From Acidimicrobiaceae bacterium (GTDB lineage: Bacteria > Actinomycetota > Acidimicrobiia > Acidimicrobiales > UBA8190), in the NCBI GenBank assembly GCA_003151955.1, contig PLZB01000055.1, positions 40,535 through 104,534 of the forward strand: a stretch of 64,000 nt of DNA. The letters run 5' to 3'. Shown here piece by piece: positions 57,986 through 64,000 of the stretch (position 1 is the first letter of the stretch; every line of letters starts with the position of its first letter). The position numbers and the translations under genes are program-made. The notes beneath the pieces were generated by a model. That model saw only the letters and a list, made by a program, of their open reading frames with translations. It searched no databases and had not been told where the DNA came from.

Positions 57986-60046
57986 CTAGCCCGTGGTGGT
58001 GGTGGTCGATCCGGTCGTGGTGGTCGAGGCGGTCGGCCGGGGAGCGGTCGTGGTCGTGGTGGTGGTGGTGGTGGTGGGCACGGTGGAGGTGAGGCCCGGT
58101 GCCGTCGTCGTGGTGGTCGGCACCACCTGTCCCGGGGCCGGGGCCGTCCCGGCCGGGGCACCCAGGCTCTTCAGGAACGAGGCGGCGATCGGTGCCGCCA
58201 CCGCCCCGCCCAGGCCTCCCCCCACGACCAGGACGGCGAAGGCGACGTCCCCGTTGTAGCCGACGAACCAGGCGTCGGTGGCCGGGGGACTGGCCGTCCC
58301 GTACTCGGCCGACCCCGTCTTCCCGTAGGTCCCCTCCGGGAGGCCGGCCCCGGTGGCCGTGCCGTTGGCGGCCGTCACCACCCCGAGCATCATGGCCTGC
58401 AGGGAGGGCGCGATCCCGGACTCCAGGGGCTCAGGGGCCTTGTTGTCGTCACTGGCCCCGACGACCAGCCGGGGGGCCCGGTAGGCCCCCGAGGCCACAG
58501 TGGCGGCCACCTCGGCCATGTCGAGGGGCGAGACCAGGAGGCTGGCCTGGCCGATGGCGGTGGCGGCCCGGGCGTTGTCGTCGGTCGGGGCCGGGATCGA
58601 CCCTCCGTAGGCGGGGAACCCCATGTCGGGGGAGACGCCGAGTCCGAATTCCGAGGCCGTGGTCGGGAAGCTGCTGTCGGGGAGGATGTCGGCCAGTCCG
58701 ATGAAGGCCGTGTTGCAGGACTGGGCGAAGGCCTGGGCGACGTCCAGCGAGGGCGTCGCCTTCCCTTCGGCGTTCTGGTAGATGGCCCCTTTCACGGTGA
58801 TGGTGGCCGGACAGGTCGTCGGGCTGAACGGTGTCAGGTTGTGCTCGAAGAGGTCGGCGGCGGTGACGATCTTGAACGTCGACCCGGGAGGGAACTGCCC
58901 GCCCAGGGACTGGTCGAATGCCTCGTTGGTGGGCCGGCTGACCGAGGCCAGCACCTCGCCCGTCGAGACCCGGACCGCCACCAGGGCGGCCGGGTCCGCC
59001 ACCGCGTCGAGGGCGGCCTCGGCGGCGGTCTGGATACGGGGATCGATGCTCGTCTGGAGGGCGACGCCGTCGCCGGGCTGGAATGTCGCCGCCGTCGACA
59101 GTGTCTTCCCCGAGGGGTCGACCACGGTGACCGTCCCGCCCGGAGTGCCCGCCAACTGGGACTGGTAGGTCCCTTCCAGGCCACTCTGCCCCACGATGTC
59201 CCCCGCCGCGTAGGGCGGCCCGAGCTTGGCCAGCTCGTCGGCGGTGACCGATCCGACGCTCCCCACGATGTGGGCCTCGAGGTCAGGGGTGAGGGCGGTC
59301 CGGGCCGGGGTCATCTGGAACTGGGTTCCCGGGATCGGGTAGATCGTGGCCTTGATGGGCTCGTAGACGGCGTCGGGGAGGCTGAAGACCGGGACGAACT
59401 CGCTGGGGTGGGCCTGGGCGGCGATGAGGGCGGAGCTGAATTCGGAGGCCGTGGCACCGGCCTGTTCCAGGGCGGTGCCGAGCCCATGGGCGTCCTTGAT
59501 CCGGTTCCCGACGATCCCGACGGTGACGATCTGGGAGACCTGGGTGAGCGGGACCCCCCCGGCTCCGGTGATCGGCGCCCGGTCGGGCCAGGTCAGCGTC
59601 ACAGCGAAGCTGTCCCCGGGCCCGAGGGACGGATCGATGGTGGCCGGTGTCCATCGCACCAGCCAGTCCCCACCGGAGCCCCGGACCAGCCTGAGGGTGC
59701 TGTCCACCTTCCAGGGCCCGAGCCCCGACAAGGTCAGGGTGCCGGTGACCGCCACGGTCGCCTCCGATCCCGTCGTCTGATCGAGGGTCCCGCCGTGGTA
59801 GCTCGCCTTCTGGAGGCCGAGCTCCCGGGCCACCTGCTGGTGGAAGGCCACGAAGTTGGCCGGCGGGCCCGAGACCAGCTGGGCCATGGCCGTGTAGTTC
59901 CCGGCGGACCAGTCGGCCAGGTAGGCAGCGGCCACCGTCTGGGGGTCCTGCCCCGGGGAGGTGCAGCCGGCCAGGATCGGACCCGCCCCGATCAGGACCA
60001 GGGCCAGTCCGAGTGCCCGGAACCCCCGAAGTCGCATTCCCAGCAT
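57986..60046 (-). CDS. Lipoprotein penicillin-binding protein (transpeptidase)
   Basis: The 686-residue protein starts with a lipoprotein signal (ILAGC). It follows with an NTF2-like MecA-N domain (AYLADWSAGNYTAMAQLV), a PBP dimerisation part and a transpeptidase with S-x-x-K in PGSTFK (about residue 389), S-x-N in SCNTA (about 446) and K-T-G in YGKTGSAE (about 578). It cross-links peptidoglycan outside the membrane. The tail is a Thr-rich run. The start at 60046 follows a TAGCCT box on the minus strand by 7 nt. Confidence 0.9.
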   Translation of the reverse strand: MLGMRLRGFRALGLALVLIGAGPILAGCTSPGQDPQTVAAAYLADWSAGNYTAMAQLVSGPPANFVAFHQQVARELGLQKASYHGGTLDQTTGSEATVAVTGTLTLSGLGPWKVDSTLRLVRGSGGDWLVRWTPATIDPSLGPGDSFAVTLTWPDRAPITGAGGVPLTQVSQIVTVGIVGNRIKDAHGLGTALEQAGATASEFSSALIAAQAHPSEFVPVFSLPDAVYEPIKATIYPIPGTQFQMTPARTALTPDLEAHIVGSVGSVTADELAKLGPPYAAGDIVGQSGLEGTYQSQLAGTPGGTVTVVDPSGKTLSTAATFQPGDGVALQTSIDPRIQTAAEAALDAVADPAALVAVRVSTGEVLASVSRPTNEAFDQSLGGQFPPGSTFKIVTAADLFEHNLTPFSPTTCPATITVKGAIYQNAEGKATPSLDVAQAFAQSCNTAFIGLADILPDSSFPTTASEFGLGVSPDMGFPAYGGSIPAPTDDNARAATAIGQASLLVSPLDMAEVAATVASGAYRAPRLVVGASDDNKAPEPLESGIAPSLQAMMLGVVTAANGTATGAGLPEGTYGKTGSAEYGTASPPATDAWFVGYNGDVAFAVLVVGGGLGGAVAAPIAASFLKSLGAPAGTAPAPGQVVPTTTTTAPGLTSTVPTTTTTTTTTTAPRPTASTTTTGSTTTTTG

Positions 60047-60215
60047 CCCGCCCAGGCTACGGGCTGGCGGGCGCCCCGGTGGGCCTGGTCAAGATGGACG
60101 GCGGTGGGCGACGCCCGCGTGTCCGAACCGCCCATCTCTGACAATCCCGATTTTCCTATTCATGGGCCGAGTATCGTCGGGCGGGTCGGGACCGGGACGG
60201 GGACGGGGGAGGGAC

Positions 60216-60644
60216 ATGGACGAGAGCTTCGATCTGGAGGCCCGCCGGGAGGCGGTGGTCCGGGAGCACATGGCCTCGGAGAACGAGCACCGCTTCGAGG
60301 ACACCCTGGCCACGTTCGCCCATCCCCGCTACGAGTTGATCGGGACCGGCCAGGTCTACGACGGGGCCGAGGAGGTCCGGGCCTACTGGAGCGCCTCCCG
60401 GACGGCGTTCCCCGACCAGCGCAACGAGATCCGGGCCATCCACCTGGCCGGACCCACCGTCGTGGTGGAGTTCGAGCTCTTCGGCACCCACGCCGGCTCC
60501 CTGGACGGCTCCGAGCCGTCGGGGCTGAGCTTCCAGTGCCCGATGGTGGCCCTCTTCGCCTTCGAGGGGGACCGGATCGTCCGGGAGCGGGTCTACTTCG
60601 ACGCCGGCACCATCTACCGACAGATCGGGGAGGAAACACCATGA
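60216..60644 (+). CDS. SnoaL-like / ester cyclase-fold (NTF2) protein
   Basis: The 142-residue alpha+beta-barrel protein has the polyketide-cyclase style: HMASENEHRFEDTLATFAHP, YDGAEEVRAYWSASRTAFPD and VVVEFELFGTHAG. The family includes cyclases and limonene-epoxide-hydrolase-like enzymes. It overlaps the following SDR by 4 nt (ATGA), so the two probably process the same small molecule. ATG 60216. Confidence 0.82.
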   Translation: MDESFDLEARREAVVREHMASENEHRFEDTLATFAHPRYELIGTGQVYDGAEEVRAYWSASRTAFPDQRNEIRAIHLAGPTVVVEFELFGTHAGSLDGSEPSGLSFQCPMVALFAFEGDRIVRERVYFDAGTIYRQIGEETP

Positions 60645-61435
60645 GCGGACTGGAGGGGACCTCCGCCCTCGTCACCGGAGGGGGGAGCGGCATCGGGCTG
60701 GCCACGGCCTGCCGGTTCGCTGCCGACGGGGCCCACGTCACCATCTGTGGCCGGACCGAGGACAAGCTCGTCGCCGCGGTCGAGGAGATCCGGGCCGTCG
60801 CCGCCGTCGGGGTCAGCGTCGACCACATCGTCGCCGACGTGACGAAGGAGGAGACGGTGGCGGCCGCCGTGGGCCGGGCGACCCAGGTCACGGGATCGCT
60901 GGACATCGCCTTCGCCTGCGCCGGGGGCTCGCTCCACCTCGGGCCCATCTCCGAGGCCGACCTCGAGCAGGTCCGGGCCACCCTCGAGCTGAACGTCCTG
61001 GGAACCTTCCTCGTCATCAAGCACGCCGCCCCCGTGATGGCCGCGGCCGGGGGAGGCTCCATCGTCACGATGTCCTCGGGGGCCGGGCACTTCCCCCACC
61101 GGTTCCTCTGGGCCTACGGGACGGCCAAGGCCGGCATCGAGATGCTGACCCGCTACGCGGCCGAGGAGCTCGGGGCCCAGGGCGTCAGGGTCAACGCGGT
61201 CCAGCCCGGGATCATCGACGACGAGCTCATGGCCTTCATCACCGCCGGCGGGGCCCTCCTCGAGGACTACCTGGAGCAGACCCCCCTGGGCCGGGTGGGG
61301 ACGGTCGAGGATGTGGCCGCCGCCGTCCGGTTCCTGGCCGGACCGGAGTCGTCCTGGGTGACCGGGGAGTGCTTCGCCGTCGACGGTGGCCACCAGCTCC
61401 GCCGGGGAGCCGACTACGGAAAGCTCTTCTCCTGA
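60641..61435 (+). CDS. Short-chain dehydrogenase/reductase
   Basis: The 264-residue SDR has TGGGSGIGLATA, LDIAFACAGG (in place of NNAG), Ser in VTMSSGAGHF and Y-x-x-x-K in YGTAKAGIEML. It is closer to FabG/glucose-dehydrogenase-like enzymes. It is the second gene of the pair with the SnoaL-like protein, and its stop is 10 bp from the convergent DusB gene. Confidence 0.88.
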   Translation: MSGLEGTSALVTGGGSGIGLATACRFAADGAHVTICGRTEDKLVAAVEEIRAVAAVGVSVDHIVADVTKEETVAAAVGRATQVTGSLDIAFACAGGSLHLGPISEADLEQVRATLELNVLGTFLVIKHAAPVMAAAGGGSIVTMSSGAGHFPHRFLWAYGTAKAGIEMLTRYAAEELGAQGVRVNAVQPGIIDDELMAFITAGGALLEDYLEQTPLGRVGTVEDVAAAVRFLAGPESSWVTGECFAVDGGHQLRRGADYGKLFS

Positions 61436-61445
61436 CCCGGCCCGT

Positions 61446-62561
61446 TCAACCCCCGCTGACGAGCACCCCGTCGTCGGCCACCGAGGCGGCCGCCTGGGGG
61501 CCGTCGAGCCAACCGGCCGGGACCGGGACCGGGTAGGGCCCGTTGCGGTGGCCCCGTCGCTCCCGGTAGGCGGCGGGATCGAAGGGGACGGCGGGATCGA
61601 ACCGGTCCAGGAGGCCGAGGAGCTCGTCGGGCCGGCCCACGGCGAGGAGGGCGAGCCGGTCCTCGACAGGAACCCCGTAGCCGGAGAGATACCAGCCCAC
61701 GTGCTTCCGGAAGTCCCGGACGGCCTGGTCGCCCTGCTTGTCCTCGCAGAGCCCCTCGAGGTGCCGCCGCATGAGGAGGAGGACCTCGCCCAGGGCCGGG
61801 GCCGGCCGACGGGGCCTCCCGGCCAGGACGTCGGCGAGGTCCCGGAAGAACCAGGGCCGGCCCAGGGCTCCCCGGCCGATGACGACCCCGTCGCAGCCGG
61901 TCTCGGCCACCATCCGGACGGCGTCCTCCGGGGTCCAGATGTCCCCGTTGCCGAGGACCGGGATCCCCTCCAGGGTCTCCTTCAGCCGGGCGATGGCCGA
62001 CCAGTCGGCCCGGCCCGAGTAGAGCTGCTCGGCCGTCCGGGCATGGAGGGCCACGGCCACGACCCCCTCCTCCCGGGCGATCCGGGCCGACTCGGCCGCC
62101 GTCGGGTGGTCCCCGTCGAGGCCGAGCCGCATCTTCACCGTCACCGGAACGGCTCCGGCCGCAGCCACCACCGAGGCGATGACGGCTCGGAGGAGGCCGG
62201 GCTGGACGGGGAGGGCCGCTCCCCCACCCCGCCGGGTGACCTTGGCCGCCGGGCAGCCGAAGTTGAGGTCGATGTGCTCGACGCCGAACTCCCCGACCAG
62301 GAGCCGGGCCGCCGCTCCGGCCGATCCGGGGGCTACGGCGTAGAGCTGGACGCTCCGGGCCACCGCCCCCTCGTCGAAGCGGATCATGGTGAGGGTCTTG
62401 GCGTTTCGCTCCACCAGGGCCCGGGCGTGGACCATCTCGGTGACACAGAGCCCGGCGCCGGCCTCCCGGCAGAGCGTCCGGTAGGTCCGCCCCGTGACCC
62501 CGGCCATGGGGGCCAGGACCACGGGGGGATCGATGGGGATGGTCCCGATGGTCAGGCCCAT
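61446..62561 (-). CDS. dusB: tRNA dihydrouridine synthase B
   Basis: The 371-residue flavoenzyme begins with the TIM-barrel APMAGVTGRTYRTLC, has the Cys-containing LNFGCPAAKVTRRGGGAAL, the FMN-phosphate element ALHARTAEQLYSGRADW and GNGDIWTPEDA. It reduces uridines in the D-loop of tRNA using NADPH. ATG 62561 lies within the last codons of the upstream maf gene (10-nt overlap), so the two are coupled. Confidence 0.92.
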   Translation of the reverse strand: MGLTIGTIPIDPPVVLAPMAGVTGRTYRTLCREAGAGLCVTEMVHARALVERNAKTLTMIRFDEGAVARSVQLYAVAPGSAGAAARLLVGEFGVEHIDLNFGCPAAKVTRRGGGAALPVQPGLLRAVIASVVAAAGAVPVTVKMRLGLDGDHPTAAESARIAREEGVVAVALHARTAEQLYSGRADWSAIARLKETLEGIPVLGNGDIWTPEDAVRMVAETGCDGVVIGRGALGRPWFFRDLADVLAGRPRRPAPALGEVLLLMRRHLEGLCEDKQGDQAVRDFRKHVGWYLSGYGVPVEDRLALLAVGRPDELLGLLDRFDPAVPFDPAAYRERRGHRNGPYPVPVPAGWLDGPQAAASVADDGVLVSGG

Positions 62562-63172
62562 AGGGAGGTCACCTCGTGGCCGAGCCGCTGGAGCAGGGTC
62601 CGCAGGAGGGGGAGGGAGACGCCGATGACGTTCCCGTAGTCCCCCTCGATCGACTCCACGAAGGGGGCCGAGTAGCCGTCCAGGGTGAAGGCCCCGGCCG
62701 CGGCCAGGGGCTCCCCGGTGGCCAGGTAGGCCTCGAGCTCGGCGGGACCGGGCCGGGCGAACCGGACCGTCGTCCGGACCACCTCGGTGACGGCCCGCCC
62801 CGAGCCGGTGTCGACGAGGCAGTGGCCGGTGTGGAGGACGCCCACGTTCCCGGCCATCTCCCCCCAGCGTTCCAGCGCCTCCCCCGGTCCCTCCGGCTTC
62901 CCCCGGGCCGCGCCCCCCAGCTCCAGGAGCGAGTCGCACCCGAGGACGAGGGCGCCGGCCAGATCGGGCCGGGAGGCCACCGCGGTGGCCTTCCGCTCGG
63001 CCAGCTCGGCCACGGCGGCCGCCACCGGGGTCCCGACGGGCAGGTCCTCGGGAACGTCGCTCGGGATGACCTCGGGGTCGAGCCCGGCGGCCCGGAGCAG
63101 CCGGAGCCGGGCCGGGGAGCTCGAGGCCAGGACGAACCGGGGCCGTAGGAGGGGGAGGGAGGGGGAGGGCAA
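62552..63172 (-). CDS. maf: Maf-family nucleotide pyrophosphatase
   Basis: The 206-residue protein has the Maf start FVLASSSPARLRLLRAAGL, VLGCDSLLEL and the late SIEGDYGNVIGVSLPLL. It hydrolyses dTTP/UTP or modified nucleotides. The TTG start at 63172 is supported by TACGCT (minus strand, 63180-63185) 7 nt upstream, a leaderless layout. It heads an operon with dusB. Confidence 0.9.
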   Translation of the reverse strand: MPSPSLPLLRPRFVLASSSPARLRLLRAAGLDPEVIPSDVPEDLPVGTPVAAAVAELAERKATAVASRPDLAGALVLGCDSLLELGGAARGKPEGPGEALERWGEMAGNVGVLHTGHCLVDTGSGRAVTEVVRTTVRFARPGPAELEAYLATGEPLAAAGAFTLDGYSAPFVESIEGDYGNVIGVSLPLLRTLLQRLGHEVTSLWA

Positions 63173-63198
63173 GCCCCCCAGCGTACCGGGAGGCCCGC

Positions 63199-64000
63199 TC
63201 AGCCCCGATCGCCGAGCAGGACGTCGTCGACCCGACCGAACCGCTCGGTGATGGCCTCGGGCCCGGCGGGCCGGCCGAACAGGTACCCCTGGGCCAGGTG
63301 GAATCCGGAGGACCGGACCAGTTCGAGCTGCTCGGCCGTCTCGACCCCCTCGGCCAGCGACCGGAGCCCGAGGGTGGCGGTGATCCCGCAGATCCCGGCC
63401 AGGAGCATGGGTCCGTGCTCGAACTCGGTCTGTCCGACCAGGAAGCTCCGGTCGACCTTGATGGTGTCGAGGGGCAACCGGAGGACGTAGCTGAGGGAGG
63501 AGTACCCGGTCCCGAAGTCGTCGAGGGAGAGCTGGACCCCGAGGTCGTCGAGGGCGTGGAGGGCGGCGATGGCCTCCTCCGGGTCCCCGATGAGGCAGGT
63601 CTCGGTGACCTCGAGGGCGATCCAGCCCGGCCAGCATCCGGTCTCCTCCAGGACCCGTTCCACGGTCCCGACCAGCTGCCCGTCGGTGAGCTGCCGGGCC
63701 GAGACGTTGACGGCCACGGTGAAGTGCTCCGGGGCGCCCATCCGGTGCCAGGCCACGGCCTGGCTGCAGGCCTCGGCCAGGACCCAGGCCCCGAGCCGGC
63801 TGATCTGTCCGGTCGATTCGGCCACGTCGACCACGGCCTCGGGGGGGACCGTCCCGTGATGGTCGTCCTGCCAGCGCAGGAGGGCCTCGACTTCGACCAT
63901 CTCGAGGGTCTCGAGGTCGACGATGGGTTGGTAGGCCAGGGTGAGCTCGCCGTTGTCGATGGCCCGGCTCAGATCCTGGGAGAGACTGAACCGCTTCCCC
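63199..64000 (-). CDS. EAL-domain cyclic-di-GMP phosphodiesterase (partial)
   Basis: The C-terminal part of an EAL protein runs off the window edge. It contains YQPIVDLETLEMVEVEALLRW (the E-x-L signature region), AVNVSARQL, LEVTET, LDDFGTGYSS, KVDRSFL and SLAEGVETAEQLELV, with GFHLAQGYLFGRP near the end, so the metal and substrate-binding residues of an active phosphodiesterase are present. It would cleave cyclic di-GMP made by proteins such as the duplicated cyclase. The N-terminal part is outside the window. Confidence 0.88.
   Translation of the reverse strand, partial: GKRFSLSQDLSRAIDNGELTLAYQPIVDLETLEMVEVEALLRWQDDHHGTVPPEAVVDVAESTGQISRLGAWVLAEACSQAVAWHRMGAPEHFTVAVNVSARQLTDGQLVGTVERVLEETGCWPGWIALEVTETCLIGDPEEAIAALHALDDLGVQLSLDDFGTGYSSLSYVLRLPLDTIKVDRSFLVGQTEFEHGPMLLAGICGITATLGLRSLAEGVETAEQLELVRSSGFHLAQGYLFGRPAGPEAITERFGRVDDVLLGDRG

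Noticed and set aside
58001-58080. Simple-sequence repeat as a phase-variable tract
   Set aside because: The GGT/GTG runs encode the Thr-rich tail of the PBP in mixed codons; nothing suggests switching.
58841-60640. Long plus-strand extension of the SDR at 60641
   Set aside because: It is antisense to the PBP gene; the ATGA overlap with the SnoaL-like gene gives the start.

Overview
The window is very GC-rich (strong G/C third positions throughout) and gene-dense. Its gene content points to the Actinomycetota, most plausibly the Acidimicrobiia: a DUF222/HNH endonuclease, DUF3039, a MoxR-DUF58-transglutaminase cluster, secreted proteins with S-C-x5-C-x-A-V-G repeats, a MaoC-DUF2510 fusion, TetR regulators and many SDR/acyl-CoA type genes. 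The class assignment is inference. No rRNA, tRNA, CRISPR array or intact insertion sequence was seen. About 17 starts have a TANNNT-like -10 box only 5-7 nt upstream, the layout of leaderless transcripts. Inside operons, genes are often joined by 4-nt GTGA/ATGA overlaps.

Layout. 1-2.5 kb: tandem-GNAT gene, a 23-bp tandem array and a DUF4143 ATPase. 2.6-6.9 kb (minus): hypothetical protein, then a lipoprotein / APH-kinase / DUF6285 / methyltransferase operon. 7-11 kb: PEP-mutase-family gene facing a membrane protein plus GH43-like glycosidase across a probable PHO box, a decayed HNH nuclease and DUF998. 11-17 kb: hydrolase, a giant duplicated diguanylate cyclase and its divergent TetR with a perfect palindromic operator. 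17-25 kb: secreted lipase and the remnant of a deleted paralogue, DUF7064-like and PrmC-like genes, a secreted IPT/TIG protein opposite a TetR, and a truncated ECF sigma gene overlapping an antisense STAS gene. 25-31 kb: VOC protein, a methyltransferase-MUG glycosylase / nucleotidyl cyclase / DapB-fold operon, and an ABC exporter. 31-38 kb: HNH nuclease, SDR / APH kinase / acyl-CoA dehydrogenase operon, and divergent TetR-P450. 38-42 kb: Cys-rich small protein, broken aldo/keto reductase, peroxiredoxin, Met-rich secreted protein, broken membrane protein, ferritin-like protein and cupin. 42.6-47.2 kb: MoxR/DUF58/transglutaminase. 47-52 kb: methyltransferase, DUF347 membrane protein, PnuC-NadR NAD salvage pair, PadR, ferredoxin, broken PPOX and GNAT. 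52-54 kb: decayed DUF4143 ATPase with its own 23-bp array, and an Imm5-like immunity gene. 54-64 kb: SDRs, MaoC-DUF2510, DUF3039, Prx5, penicillin-binding protein, SnoaL-SDR pair, DusB-Maf and a partial EAL protein.

Themes. Two clusters combine an APH-type kinase with partners expected for hydroxyacyl-CoA catabolism: one has DUF6285, the other an acyl-CoA dehydrogenase and SDR. Regulation is visible as TetR and PadR palindromes and an 11-bp direct-repeat PHO box. The most unusual signal is that both DUF4143 ATPase loci, 51 kb apart, carry direct repeats of exactly 23-bp period at their promoters. Several genes are broken by frameshifts, some in G/C runs, so assembly error must be excluded before calling them true pseudogenes.
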